A stretch of DNA of 64,000 nt from Megaustenia siamemsis (GCA_032433765.1 JAVIAB010000092.1:32958534-33022533), one strand, 5' to 3'; shown: positions 33,851 through 45,716, counted from the first letter of the stretch. Translations and numbers: made by a program. Notes: generated by a model not told the origin, from the sequence alone.

Positions 33851-34789
33851 CTTTATTATATAAAGGGATCGATTTAAAAAAAACCTACGGCTTGAGTTAA
33901 GAAAGGCTTTTTTAGATTGAATTAAGAAATGTTTCGCTTTTAAACATATTAATTTTAACATAAAAAGAGCATATACATGGTTATCCCCAAGTTTGTTTAT
34001 AATTATTGCTGTTTAGTTTGTGTGAATAAGTGTCCTTTTTCCTCTGCTATATTTCACTGATATTTTGTGGAAGAGTTACATTGAAGTGTGAGTGTGTGTG
34101 TGATCTCTCACAATCTAACTGTCTCTCATGTTTTCATCTCATAACCTTGGAGGTAGTTGGGGCACTACAGACAGACTTTGTCAAATTAGATCTGTTAGTT
34201 CTTGTTCTCTTTTTGCTAAACTATGGATGACACCATTTATCAGATTCATTATATAGTTTTTTTTAAATAAAAAAATGTGCATATTTAAGATCTTACTAAG
34301 ACTTAAAAAAAACCACTTTCTATTCTCTAATCTACCCTCAAATATCATATGCCTTCTACAGACCTGGTGACAATACTTTAAAAAAAAAAAAGAATATCTT
34401 TACGGCATTTTCCCATTACTGGGGTCTGCTGTGGGGGCAGGAGAATAAATGCTATTTGTCCAGTGCAGTCACTGTGAGGTGTTCGGGTCTGAGATTTTAT
34501 TTCACTTCCAACCCTCGTCATTCTTCTGGTTTGAAGCCTGACAATTTATCAATTTGACCACTGAATCCTCCCAATAACAATAATACTGTACCTTAAAAAA
34601 TGTCAAATTAGTCATGAAACAACACATTTAATAAAACAGGCATGTTCAAACTATTATCATTAACATAACATGCTTTCAACTGCATAAACAAACACATTAA
34701 TTCAGTATGCATTTTTTTTTTTCAAGGTTTCAATGCTGCAAATCAATCATTGATGTTCAGAGCAAATAAATAAATTTTTTATCACCAAT

Positions 34790-35560
34790 CTAGTTACTTT
34801 AACTGTGCGGAAGAAAACATAGTTTGTTCAAATTGCCAATGAGCTCGTTTGCTAACAAATGTTGTCCTAATGTAGACATCATTGTTCCACCCCTCCTTCT
34901 TTTCTCTTAAGGAATGAAGAACAAACTTAGCAATGCCACCTTTGTCCAGAGTAAGGCCACATTTACTTTCAGAGCTGCCAGTGAGCTTTGCTGCTATTTC
35001 ATTGCTGGCATGCACTAGACAGTACACCCAGGTTAACGCACTTAACAGTAGAGCCATCCAAGAGCTGCATCAATTCATGCAGCAGAGATGCTGTCTGTCA
35101 ATTTTCCATAGTTATGGTTATGGAAGGCTTTAGTACCTATCATAGCAGTCTCAGCGCACACCAAAAAACATAAGGCGAAACTTCACAGAAAGTGAACACA
35201 GACATCTGTTCCTCGTCATACGATATCATCATTCATCATAAGCAATCAGGTTGACTTTAACGAGGAATCAGCATTGGATAGCTGAAATTAATTAGTCCCC
35301 AAATGCAAATACTGCAGCAGTCGTGAGAATATGAACTCCATTCCACCATCTTGGAAGTGGAAGTTTTCCATAGTATACTTTGCGAGTCAATCACCAAGAC
35401 TGTGTGAACCACATTCTGTGCGAGAAGCCATATTATTGCAGCCGTTGCTGCTTCTATTTCCATTATCATGCTGGACACCTAAATGCTATACTAACCACTT
35501 CTCTGCTGTGTTGGTTTACTACAAAACCCCAACCGCTGCGCTGTTCGTGTGATACAGAAC
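34790..35560 (-). pseudogene. RNase H domain remnant of a LINE
   Basis: Minus-strand frames give, in order, GSVSHEQRSGWGFVVNQ, MEIEAATAAIIWL, VLVIDSQSIL and LTWVYCLVHASNEIAAKLTG, then CGLTLDKGGIAKFVLHSL. These are the landmarks of the RNase H domain in LINE polyproteins: the TDGS block, the glutamate helix, the DS motif and the final W-x-Y-C-P-G-H-A-G-x-x-x-N-E-x-A-D-x-L-A block. The last block is damaged (LVH for PGH). It is broken by stops and probably belonged to an element whose RT was on the same strand, possibly the remnant at 37540-38045. Confidence 0.7.
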
Positions 35561-35624
35561 CATGTGTATAATGATGGGGTCTTGAGGTGACGACACATTT
35601 TTGATGGGTTCCTGTACTACGAAG

Positions 35625-35879
35625 GGAGCCGCGATAGCGCAGTGGTTAGTGAACTGGACTACAAAGACGAGGTAGGGTTCGATCCCAACCGACGGCTTCC
35701 GGTTCACCCAGCCTTTAATGGGTACCGGATTTTTTCTGGGAAAGTAAAGCGGCACGGGCATAATACTGACCACATCACCCCAAAAATCATGTGCCGAAGG
35801 TCTGTAAAATTTATGGTCGCCAACACCATATTCCCTATATGCCACTTGGTGTGACCGGGGTACTTTATACTTTTTTTTT
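35625..35879 (+). mobile_element. tRNA-derived SINE 1, full length
   Basis: Closely matches 19045-19301: head with GCGATAGCGCAGTGG (one change in the A box) and GGTTCGATCCC, body with TTAATGGGTACCGG and CTGGGAAAGTAAAGC, then a T-run. No clear target-site duplication. It abuts a LINE C fragment. Confidence 0.9.
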
Positions 35880-36112
35880 TACTAGTCAAATACTAGAGGA
35901 TAAAGAGATACAGTAAATACGATGGTGCTGGATAGGACACACATTATGGAGTATTAACCGAGAGAATTACCCGACATATCCTTTTTGGAATCCCCAAGGA
36001 AAAAGATAAAGAGGAAGACCAAAATATTCTTAGAGAGGACAGATGGATGCAGAGATGAAGATGATGGTGAAGACATGGAATAATCTTAAAAGAATGGCAA
36101 GAAAAAGGATGT
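35880..36112 (+). mobile_element. LINE family C fragment, decayed
   Basis: Broken frames match the family C C-terminus (WRWIGHTL, GKRQRGRPRNSW-like and MKMMGKTWNNLKRMARK regions). It has diverged more than the other copies and ends without the GAAGAA tail where a LINE D fragment begins. Confidence 0.7.
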
Positions 36113-36700
36113 TAGTCTTGGTCTGCCTCTTTTACCTTGTATTTTCCCCTCCAGCATTACTTTTAGTAGGCTGTTGTATCTTTTAACATGGCCCAAAAAT
36201 CGCATTTGTCTTGTTTGGATTGTATTTAGTAGTTCTCTTTTCATTTTTAGTTGTTTTAAGACTTCATCATTTGTTTTCTTTTCCTTCCATCCAATTCTAC
36301 CTATTCTTCTATATATCCACATTTCAAAGACTTCAATTCTCTGTTCTGTTTTCTTGTCTATTGTCCATGTTTCTGCACCATATAGGAATATTGAGAAGAT
36401 GTAACATTTTGCTATTCTTAGTTTTAGTCCTGGTGTTATTTGTTTTGATGTTAGTATGTTCTTCATGGCATTAAAATTACATTTTGCCATTCCTATTCTT
36501 TTGTTTATTTCAGTTGTACATTTTCCATCACTGGTTATAGTATGTCCAAAGTAGTTGTAGTTCTGAACTGTCTCCAGGTCTATTCCTTCAATTTTGATAT
36601 CCATTTGTGGGTTTTTAGTATTTTCTTTGTTTATGATCATAGTTTTAGTCTTTTTGATATTCATATCCAGTCCATCTTCGCAATCCATATTTTACAATCC
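36113..36700 (-). mobile_element. LINE family D fragment
   Basis: A 200-codon open minus-strand stretch from DCEDGLDMNIKKTKTMIINK through IDLETVQNYNYFGHTITSDG and FLYGAETWTIDKKTEQ to MRFLGHVKRYNSLLKVMLEG and GKRGRPR. This is the end of the RT thumb and the C-terminal domain. The catalytic part is missing, so it is 5'-truncated. Confidence 0.85.
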
Positions 36701-37400
36701 TTGTAAAGATCTTTTATCAAATCTCGCCATCTGTCTCTGTTCTGTGCAAGCAACTCTATCTCATTGAGGGAGCCGATTCCTGCTGCTCATGCCTGTCTGA
36801 TCAATGTTCTTCTCAGAGTCTCTCTGGGTCTTCCTCTTTTTCTCTTATCTGTTGTTTCCCACATGAGGGCTTGCTTTGTTATTTGGTTATTATCTCTTCT
36901 CTTCACATGTCCAACATATGACCATCGTCTTTTCTTGATTACTTAAAATATTAGTTGTTTATTGGTGATTTCTCTAATTTCCTCGTTTGTTTTGAATTTG
37001 TTCTTTTTTTCTATGTCTCTTGTTTCCTAGCTCTCACATGCATACATAAGGGCTGAAAGCACGTTTGATTTGAATAGTCTGAATTTTGTGTTTGTGCTGA
37101 TGAGTTTCGATTTCCACAACTTTTCAAGGCTTATGAAAGACATTGCTGCTTTAGCTATTCTGATTCTAATTTCTTTACTTGTATCCCCTTCCTGATCAAT
37201 GTGACTTCCAAGATAGATAAAAAAGTGATCGATCTCTTCCAATGGTTTATTTTCCATGTATATTCTGTCATCTGTCGGAATTAAGCTTTTCATAACTTTA
37301 GTCTTCTCATGATTGATCTCAGGCCAAATTTTGCTGACTATTGATGATAGTTCATTTATGTTTTCCTGCATGAAGCCCGCTTGGTATAGAACCATTGATC
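36700..37400 (-). mobile_element. LINE family B fragment
   Basis: Minus strand: ELSSIVSKIWPEINHEKTKV, YLGSHIDQEGDTSKEI, LEKLWKSKLISTNTK, then after breaks RRWSYVGHVKRRDNN, GKRKRGRPRETLRRTL and SLNEIELLAQNRDRWRDLI. Same family as 2443-3189 and 40590-40982. It lacks the usual 3' tail because family D sequence directly follows on this strand. Confidence 0.85.
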
Positions 37401-37482
37401 AGAGGTTTAACCAGCCACTATCATAAAATTCATTTGTTAATGAATCTCAGACCTGATCAAGAATGTGCGCTGCCTTTGCGGT

Positions 37483-37512
37483 ATATATATGTGTGTATAT
37501 ATATATATATAG
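37483..37512. repeat. Short TA/TG microsatellite
   Basis: TATATATATGTGTGTATATATATATATATA-type run, split over a few imperfect units. Confidence 0.85.
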
Positions 37513-37539
37513 CAATATCCCTGCCCGGTCTATAGCCAC

Positions 37540-38045
37540 CTAGCATGTTTATTAACAATCCTTTGATCTCAAGATGCGCTGCTAGCTTTTTGGAGATGAC
37601 CTTTTTTTGAGAACCTTTCCATAACATTCTGCATAATAATATTCCAATTTCCGCTCAGTGTGGATATATCTTTACCTGGTTTAGGGAGCAGAACCAGATA
37701 TCTATGTAAACATTCTTCTGGGATGTCTCCGGTCCTGATTGAAGTCTGCAGTAATTTGCATTACAATATCACGTTTAGCCCACTTTAAAAAAATATTTTA
37801 CATATACCATCCGGCCCTGGCATGCTGTCTGTGGTATTCTTGATCGTGCTAATAACATCCTCAAAACTGGTTGGGTCCTCGGGAAGTACTTGTACCAATG
37901 ATGCTGATAGTGAATTTCTAACCATCTGGTGTGAATCCATGTCACCATGGTCTGTTTGTGTAATGCACCTCTCCAGCAAAGCCCTGCCTGATTGCTCTTC
38001 TCCCCTCATTGTCCTTGATGACATTGTTACCTCTAGGGTTTGTTG
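37540..38045 (-). mobile_element. LINE family E: N-terminal RT remnant
   Basis: The minus strand has LERCITQTDHGDMDSH, EDVISTIKNTTDSMPGPDGI with the conserved PGPDG motif at the start of RT domains, then in broken frames PKPGKDISTLSGNWNIIMQN, and FSKKR. The order and motifs fit the first third of a non-LTR RT of a different family from A to D. It is dead. Confidence 0.65.
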
Positions 38046-38373
38046 ACTCTACAATTTATTAATGTCTCACATGTGACTATTGACTATCTTTGACAATTTT
38101 TTTTTCACATTATTGTAATGGTGCAATCTTTTATCTGGAAAATTATGTTCCTCTCTGTTGAAAATTAGCCAGATCACCAGCAGAATGACTGCATAAACTG
38201 TCTAGACAAAAGATATAGGGGAGAAAAAAAAAATCGGGCATACCCTACTTTACAATTGAGTATTTATTGTGTTTATATTTTTGTATCAATTTTTTAAATA
38301 GTCGTCAATGTTAAGAACAGAATTCCATCGAATGAAAAACATCCTATGTAACAAATCATTGTCAGTTAATGTT

Positions 38374-38600
38374 AGAAAAACATGCCCTAAAGTGCTACAT
38401 CGAACCTGTTCTACTATATAGAAGCGAGTCATAGACGATAGGTAAGACAACACACAGAACATTAGAGGCAGCTGAGATGTGGTATATTAGAAGAATGCTA
38501 TGAATTCCATGAATAGCAAAAATTACAAATGAAGAATGTTTAAAACTATCTGGAGAAACCAGAAATTCATCAAAATCATAAGGAAGCGCCAATCTACATA
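38374..38600 (+). mobile_element. LINE A-like C-terminal fragment
   Basis: Broken plus-strand frames read KCYIEPVLLY, TLEAAEMWYIRRML and IPWIAKITNEECLK, the family A pattern, but more diverged than other copies. Confidence 0.65.
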
Positions 38601-38639
38601 TGTCAGTAGAAGTGAGAAAGTGCTGATCAAATAACTACT

Positions 38640-39800
38640 CTACTTATAATTGTTGAACAAGGTTTAGAACTACAGTCCCCACTTTATATTGGATTCATAG
38701 ATTACGAAAAGGCATTTGATAGTTTAGACAGAGAAATGCTTTTGGAAGTTGCTGAGTCATTACGGAATCCCCATAAAGTTTATTAACCTGATAAAAACAA
38801 TGTATGAAGGAATAAAATGTAGTGTGGTGCATGAAGGACAGCTTATAGAAGCATTTGAAATAAGAACAGGAGTAAGGCAGGGATGCCTTCTGTCTCCATT
38901 TCTCTTTCTACTGGCCATAGATTGGATTATGAAAATAACTCAGAACAACAGAAATGGGATCCAGTGGTCACTGACTAAACAATTTGATGATTTAGACTTT
39001 GCTGATGACATATCTCTCCTATCACACAGCCATCAACAGATGCAGGATAAAATGAGCTTGATGAGAGATCACAACAGCTAGGACTTGAAAATTAATAGAG
39101 ATAAAACCAACATTAAGAGAGTTAATGCAGTTGGCAATAACAAAATAAAATTAGGAGAAATACCTCTGCTAGACATACAATCTTACATATATCTGGGTAG
39201 TAAAATATAGATAAAGAGAGAGGAACAGAAAATGATACCAAAATAAGGATATCAAAAGCAAGAGGGGCTTTCATTGCACTGGGAAACATATGGAAGTCCA
39301 AAGAAATTAGGTTAAATACAAAAATAAGAATTTTCAACTCCAATGTTAAGTCATCTAATCCTCATTAATCTTCATCCTAACGTTGTGCTACCAATGCCAG
39401 ACCTGGACCCTAGATGCAAGGACAATAAGAAAAATAACCTCTACAGAGATGAAATGTGTTAGACGAATGACAGGAAACAGTCTGAGAGATAAGATCAGAA
39501 ATGAAGAACTGAGAAAAAAGCTAGGAATAACCCCCGCCATAGGATATATAAGGAAACAACAGATAAAATGGTTTGGCCATGTGACAAGGCAGAAAGAACA
39601 AAACTCAACACAATGGGCCTTCAACAAATGTTGTGAGAACACCAAACCCAAGGACCGACCATGAAAAAGATGGGTCGATGGAATATTAGAAGCACAAGAA
39701 ACAGCAGCAGCAGAGGCGAACAGAAGAGCAAAAGACCGCAAATTATATCTCCCCTTGACGCTGAATGGCAGATGAGGAAGAAAAGAAGAAGAGGAAGAAA
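38640..39800 (+). mobile_element. LINE family F: RT and C-terminus
   Basis: Frames carry GFIDYEKAFDSLDREMLLE, TGVRQGCLLSPFLFLLAIDW and the catalytic LDFADDISLLSH (best open stretch 38749-39081). These are followed by YIYLGSKI, QTWTLDARTIRKI, KLGITPAIGYIRKQQIKWFG and RAKDRKLYLPLTLNG, and a purine-rich GAAGAAGAGGAAG tail at 39775-39805. FADD replaces YADD here. Several stops interrupt it. The C-terminus with its LPLTLNG ending distinguishes it from families A to D. Confidence 0.8.
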
Positions 39801-39805
39801 AGAAG

Positions 39806-40245
39806 AATGTTAAGTCAGTCCTATTATATGGCTGTGAAGCATGGAGAACAAGAAAATTGACAATCATGAAGATACAGACTTTCATTAATGGATGCTTTTG
39901 CAGAATAAAAGGATGGAAATGGCAGGACAAAATCACTAACATAGAATTATGGAACTGTGCCAGTCAAATACCAGTGGATAAAGATATACAGCAAAGACGA
40001 TGGCGCTGGATAGGACACACACTGCAGAAGCCAACTGAGAGTATTACACAACAGGCCCTTTTTTGGAATCCCCAGGGGAAAAGACAAAGAGGAAGACCAA
40101 GAAATTCTTGGAGAAGACAGATAGAAGCAGAGATAAAGATGATTGGGAAGATATGGAATAATCTTAAAAGAATGGCAAGAAACAGAACGACTTGGAAAAT
40201 GTTTGTTGAAGACCTATGCTCCACTGGGAGCTGAATGGTAGAAGA
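39806..40245 (+). mobile_element. LINE family C 3' end, best copy
   Basis: Open from 39857 to 40234: IQTFINGCFCRIKGWKWQDK, NIELWNCASQIPVDKD, QQRRWRWIGHTLQKPTES, ALFWNPQGKRQRGRPRNSW and RTTWKMFVEDLCSTGS, then GAAGAAGAA. It follows the tail of family F with no gap, so it probably inserted in that tail. Confidence 0.85.
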
Positions 40246-40249
40246 AGAA

Positions 40250-40478
40250 TCTACATATACTGGACATATTATGTGAAAAAAAGTCTTTGAGAATACTATA
40301 ACAACAGATAGAATGAATGGAAAGAAGAGCAAAGGAAAACCAAGAGAAAAAATATTGAACAGCTTATCCAAATGGCATAACAAAAGATCACTGACTGAAA
40401 TTATGACTTGTGTGAAGGACTGAGTGATATGGAGAGAGATGATCACGTATGTCAACCGGCATGACACCTGATGATGAT
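40250..40478 (+). mobile_element. LINE family A-like 3' end
   Basis: Broken frames read TGHIM, FENTITTDRMNGKKSKGKPR, EKILNSLSKWHNKRSLTEIM and WREMITYVNRHDT, ending in GATGATGATGAT. The layout is as in LINE A but the sequence is diverged. Confidence 0.75.
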
Positions 40479-40589
40479 GATCAATGTTATCTTAATATTG
40501 TTACAGTTATAATATCTACACAGAACTATACAACCTACAGTATAAAATCTTGGAACACCTATTTTGCTGATTGTCTAAATTATTTATAT

Positions 40590-40982
40590 CAGCATTTTTA
40601 CCAACGCCAATCAACCACTAATATCTTCAGTAATAAAGAAAAGATGATGGTCATATGTTGGACATGTGATGAGAAGAGATAATAACTGAATAGCAAAGCA
40701 AGCCCTCATATGGGAAACAACAGGTAAGAGGAAAAGAGGAAGACCCAGAGAGACACTGAGAAGAACATTAATGAGAGAGGTAAGAGCAGCAGGATTCGGC
40801 TCCCTCAATGAGATAGAGCTGCTTGCACAGAACAGAGACAAATGGCGAGATTTGATAAAATATCTTTAAAAGAATTGAAAACTGCTGGAACAAAAAATTC
40901 AGATAAGAGGAGTATCTTGGTCTACGCCCTATGGGCCGGCTACGGCTCGAGAGGTCAATAGATAGATAGATAGATTTTTACC
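40590..40982 (+). mobile_element. LINE family B 3' end with GATA tail
   Basis: Frames read SKASPHMGNNR, GFGSLNEIELLAQNRDKWRD-like and the end SILVYALWAGYGSRGQ. The 3' end TCTACGCCCTATGGGCCGG...GGTCAATAGATAGATAGATAG is shared with the fragment at 2443-3189 and defines the family's tail. Confidence 0.85.
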
Positions 40983-41227
40983 AAATAAATTTGAAATAAG
41001 TGTGAATCAACAAACTATGTTACATGTGTTGTTTGATTATCAGTTCCTTCCATTTATCTGTTTTTGTAACATTAGAGCATTTCATGTTTTTTCCTCTAAC
41101 CATTATATCATTCCATCTCAAATTTGTAACCCCTCACCCCCCTTTCTTTAATTATATACTATCCAAATGTTTAAAGATTTTCATAATCTTCCTATCAAAG
41201 GATGTACACAGTATCCAGCATTCATCA

Positions 41228-41575
41228 TTATCACTGGGCCTGCTGGCGTAGGTGATCATGTCTCTCCACAACTTTTGATCTCGACAATTATTTATCATTT
41301 CTGTTGTTGACCTTCTGCCAAGCCATTCTTATAAGCTGTCTGGTATTTTTTCTCTTTGCTTCCCTCTATCTCTTCGTCCCTCAATTTTTCCAGTTGTTAC
41401 AATATACTCCAGTTGTTCTCTTCTCATTACATGGCCAAAAAATTATGATTGTTTCTTCCTAATATTGGAAATTAGCTCTCTTTTTTTATTTGACCTCTCT
41501 CAGAACATCTTTATTTCTCTTCTTAGCTGTCCATGGTATTCTCAACATTCTTCTGTAAAACCACATTTCCAGCAT
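41228..41575 (-). mobile_element. LINE family A 3' end
   Basis: The reverse complement encodes the CWKCGFTEEC...ISNIRKKQS...FFGHVMRREQLEYIVTTGKI region and the DQKLWRDMITYASRP end, with frameshifts. It lies in the intron of the zinc-finger gene on the opposite strand. The left end is GC-poor with only a short tail (ATCATTATCA). Confidence 0.85.
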
Positions 41576-42375
41576 TGGCTAAAATAATGAAACATTTTCA
41601 CAAAAATTGTAGGGGAGAGAACAGGAAATAATACGAGAGTAGACAATTATAAAAAAAAGAACAGAATAAAAAAGATTAAGGAAACTTAAAACGGTAAACA
41701 ATATTCCAAAACATAATGTGGCATAGTGAAGTAAACCATCACTGTGCTATACCGCAACATTTGGGGACAAAGAAGCGAGTGCTCTTCCTCGCTGATAATA
41801 CATCCCCCAGTTCAGTGAGCCAGGTACTCATTCTTTGTTCATGTGAAAACCAAGACCAGAAATATTAATTAAATGTTTAAATAATTTCTGTAGCTCATTT
41901 TCTTCCAGTGTCTTATTTCTTTATTTAAGTTGTTTATCAGTATCTTTGTTGTTCTATTTCATTTATTTATAAATGTCGCTGTTATGTTTTATCTATCAAT
42001 GTCTCTATTGCTCAATTCCTTTCGTTTATCAATGCCTAAATTGCTGTATTTTATTTATCAAGCCCCTTCTGTTACTCCATTCCATTTGTTTATCAATGTA
42101 TCTGTTGCTTTTATTCATTAAATTAATATCTGTATTGCTCTATTTATTCTGTTTATCCATCTCTTTTTCTCTGTTAATTTGCTCATCAGTGTTTATATTA
42201 TTCTATTTCATTGTTTATGTTTTGCCCCCTTTTGCCATTTGTCCCACACTGTCACATTGCCATATATTCCATGCCTTGAGACTCATGATAGTAATGTACC
42301 CATTTTCAGATCTGATGTGGAGAGTCATATTACTATATTTCATCCCCTAAAAGATGTTTTCGTGTTTTCCTTAAG

Positions 42376-42443
42376 GAAGCCCAGATCACCCAAGCCTAAC
42401 ACTAGCACGGAAGTGTCATCTGAGATCACTTTTGATGACCAAG
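42376..42443 (+). CDS. Giant zinc-finger protein, 68-nt exon
   Basis: Acceptor CGTGTTTTCCTTAAG, then 68 coding bases, then donor CCAAG/GTACCG. It takes the two bases AG left by the previous exon, reads KPRSPKPNTSTEVSSEITFD, and leaves one base for the last exon. Skipping it would put the last exon out of frame, so it is needed for the zinc-finger C-terminus. The donor is weaker than average. The segment is a proline- and serine-rich linker without recognised domain. Confidence 0.75.
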
Positions 42444-42938
42444 GTACCGCTAGCTAAGTTTCTTTCACCATATTAATACTTGTATAATTAACATATGGTT
42501 ATTAACATACTGCTTCTATGTGTTAACATACAGCTGTTATGTTCCTCTCATTGTTGCATTAGCCTTGTGTTAGACAATACACAAACACATATTTTTTTTC
42601 AGATTGCTCCATGAATGTTTGTTAAGGATGCAGTAAACATTAAAAGAGTGCAATAAGTAGCCTCATATCAGATTATGGAAAGCTCTTCTTTAACAAGAGT
42701 GCAACAAGTCAGAAAGCTCTTCTTTGATGTAGTTACCTCCCCAAAGTCCGCAAACAAGACACCTGTCACCCATTTATAACACAACCAAATTAAACGTGTC
42801 AGTGTCTTATGCTAATGTCTCCGCGTATTATTCTTAATTGTGGGCAGCCTAGTTCCATACTTTTATTGGTTTCATGTTTTCTTTTAAGATTTTAAGTTTT
42901 ATGTATATGTATGTTTTTTCTTTTCCTTTTCATAACAG

Positions 42939-43360
42939 CACGTGGGACAAATCAACCAGCAGTAAAATATCGTTGTGTAGTGTGTGACAGTGTTGAGAGA
43001 AGTGAATTTTTGTTCAGACTTCATCTCGCCAAGCATCCATGTTTCAGACATACATCATCTATATGTAGTGGTGCTTCATTTGTCTGTTCCACGTGCGGCT
43101 ATATCGCAAAGAGCAATGGTGACTTAGCGCAGCATACAGGAGAGCACATGGCAGAGCGAAGATTCAAGTGTTTTATGTGTGAACATGACAGCCACAAAAA
43201 GCAAGGCATAAAGACTCATATAAGAAGTGTTCACAACATAGATGTCGATGATGATGCTGGGGTAATAGATCGAGAAAAACAAAGAAGCGCGGACTTGAGA
43301 CCCAGGCTCGTCGATATTAATCCCAAGGTTATATTAGAACACCTCCAGCTCTCAACATAA
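42939..43360 (+). CDS. Giant zinc-finger protein, last exon with three fingers
   Basis: Acceptor TTTTCATAACAG at 42938; the codon G/CA (Ala) is shared with the 68-nt exon. Residues 3535-3674 contain three finger-like modules: YRCVVCDSVERSEFLFRLHL with AKH, FVCSTCGYIAKSNGDLAQHT with GEH, and FKCFMCEHDSHKKQGIKTHI with RSVH. The second and third are separated by a short MAERR linker, close to the classical tandem arrangement used for DNA binding. The acidic segment VDDDAGVID and an LRPRLVDINPKVILEHLQ tail follow, then TAA at 43358. This compact trio is the best candidate for sequence-specific binding in the whole protein. Confidence 0.88.
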
Positions 43361-44446
43361 TTATATGCCGTTCATATACATGTAATTATATATATAGCTG
43401 GATTTATTCAGTGTTTCTTGCTATCAGAGGTTCACCTTCCAAATGCAAGCGTTATTTGATAAGCAAGTTGATCGATCATCCTATTAGAACGCTACAGCTT
43501 ATCGCTTTTGCAGCATAGGCAGCTATACATGATGCAGGTAAAATATGTTCTTCACTGTGTGGCTATGGAGCATTCAAACTATTTATTTATATTGTAAAAA
43601 CAAATTCCACTTAAAATTTGTTGTGAAATATTTATATATATATCATAGTTATTATTTGGAGTTCCATAGTCCTAGTTAATATAATTATTCACTATTAATC
43701 CAGCGATCAGAAATGTGAATTTATGAATCTCATCCTGTATAAAGGTGTAAATATTCTTGGCCTCATATTTATGATTAACAATTTTTACAATAATTCTTGC
43801 TCAGTGATATATGTTACACTCCACCTGTCAGAACGTGCATGATAATTTTCAGAGTAACATTTCTTGGGTGAGACTTAACACAGTCCCGGTGCACGTAACC
43901 ATGCAAAGACATGACAACGCAAAGCAGGAAGAGCTGCGCAACTGTCGTGTCTTAAGTTGGTCACATACAATAATATAATATTAGATCAAAGGGTTTATGG
44001 CATACATGTACCAAAATAATCATTTCTTCTTTTGGAATCATAGTCATCACACGAATAGATATTTATTTCTACAGGTGCTCTCAAAGTTTTTGTTTTTTAT
44101 AAAAATGTTCATTTAAAATGTTCAGAGTTGTCTATTTTAAACGAAACTCGCTAAATTGTCTCTTTCCCCTCCAACCAGACAAATATGTAATAATAGTACA
44201 TCATCGATTACATTTACAACTGATCAGCAATATACATTTATGTTTGTCCTGCACTATAAATCGATTTCAATGCTGTTAATAATTTTGTAAAATCTAAGAA
44301 ACATGCGAGTCTTGTAGCTAGAGTATCTCTTTCAGGATAGAACCATTTACCATCTAAACTTGACATTAATTAGATAATGTCTCCACGTGGAACTTTGATA
44401 AGTCTGGGGACAGCAACAATACTATCATTCTGTATATAATATTATC

Positions 44447-44452
44447 AATAAA
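44447..44452 (+). terminator. Candidate polyadenylation signal of the zinc-finger gene
   Basis: AATAAA within ATTATCAATAAAATAATATC, about 1.1 kb after the stop codon. The stretch 43361-44446 is AT-rich, without coding potential, consistent with a 3' UTR. It is the first canonical signal I noticed; the actual site is unproven. Confidence 0.45.
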
Positions 44453-45005
44453 ATAATATCACACAATCGGTGTTATAATATTTCTTAATACTTAAAGACC
44501 CTTTATTTGTTTGATTTTTTTTGTTTATTAAGAAAGAAAAAATTCTTTCCAGGAAAAATTAATTGGTTAATCAAGATTGCTGAACCAAGCTGGTATGTGT
44601 TTGTGGGTATGACATACTATTGACCTGTGTTCATTTCCACCAAAACTGTTTCAATAAATTGAACATAATAATGTCTGCAGGTGTGATAAATACATCAGAT
44701 TTGTACACATTCCTTTTAGCAAGTTCATCATCCTACTAGCATAAGCCTATTCATTATAGGTGATTACTGAACTGTAATACCTGAACAGGATAGCTCGAGT
44801 GTTAATTTTGTAAAAAATCATACGGTTAACTAGTAGGCAGACGTTGAGAACCTCTGGCATGCGAGTAACTAGAGTGGAGATATTTTTTATTAGAGTACTG
44901 CCACGTGTCACTGAAGGAAAGCGTGAGGAGAAACGTTGAATATTGAGTGTATACAGAGATTGTGTGTTCCAAATATAGTAACAAGCATGCTCCACATGCC
45001 AGCGT

Positions 45006-45365
45006 CATCATCATCATCTTGTACCGTGTGTGCTGTCTCTAAACAGTTTCCTATTTCTATTGCTGTTTTCAGCTGTGATGATAACTTTCTACCAAACCAT
45101 CTTAAGCTATCTTGTATCTTTTGTTTCACACTATCTCATCTCCCTTGGACTTTTCCTGTTGTCACAATATTATATTCTACACTTATTATATGCAATATAA
45201 CAGTTCTTGTCTCATAACATGGTCAACAATTGACTGTTTCCCCTCTGGTGTTGGAAGCAAACTTTTCTTTTATCTTTCTTTAACCTCCTTGTGAGGGCCC
45301 TCATTACTTTTCATCTGACATTGATTTTCTCTATATTCTTCTGTAAAACCATATGTCTGTGTATC
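45006..45365 (-). mobile_element. LINE A-like 3' end
   Basis: CATCATCATCATC at the left, then the reverse complement of a family A-like C-terminus (GKVQGR..., KQKIQDSLRWFGRK, LSSQLKTAIEIGNCLETAHT) with frameshifts. Diverged from the other copies. Confidence 0.65.
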
Positions 45366-45477
45366 CAGATATACACACTTGGCTCCTTATAGCAATGGAG
45401 AACTGTTTCTCTTGTTTCCAATGGCACAAGTAGGCTGTGCAATATCAGTATTATTCTTTAATAACCTTTGAAGTGCA

Positions 45478-45716
45478 ACCTTTGCCTGAGATATTCTGCA
45501 CCTCAAAAAACGATACGACTACCACGCCTGAGCTCTTCTGCACCTCAAAGCATGATACAAAAATACCTGAGCTCTTCTGCACCTCAAAGAACAATACGAC
45601 TGAGCTATTCTGCACCTCAAAGAACAATACGCCTGAGCTATTCTGCACCTCAAAGAACAATGCGACCACGCCTGAGCTATTCTGCGCCTCAAAGCATGAT
45701 ACGACCAGGTAGGCAA
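45478..45716. repeat. Minisatellite, six variable units of 30-42 bp
   Basis: Units share GAGCTATTCTGCACCTCAAA followed by AACAATACGAC or CATGATACGAC; spacing varies between units. The array is open in more than one frame on both strands (for example the repeated PELFCTSKNNT). I read it as non-coding, since nothing coding adjoins it. Confidence 0.85.

Larger units (their letters stand above)
32911..42375 (+). other. Long intron of the zinc-finger gene, filled with mobile-element debris
   Basis: Bounded by a GTGAGAG donor and an acceptor at 42375 preceded by TTTTCGTGTTTTCCTTAAG. It holds fragments of LINE families A to F in both orientations, two SINE copies, a TA microsatellite and an RNase H remnant, listed separately. 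Stretches 32930-33230, 33900-34790, 38050-38370 and 41580-42370 show nothing recognisable beyond AT-rich sequence and poly-A or poly-T runs. Confidence 0.8.

Noticed and set aside
33412..33900. A 162-codon ORF as a host gene
   Set aside because: It is a LINE A fragment that stays open by chance into an inverted RT fragment.
45437..45712. A 91-codon repeat protein ORF
   Set aside because: The frame follows a variable minisatellite and is matched by equally long ORFs in other frames and on the other strand.
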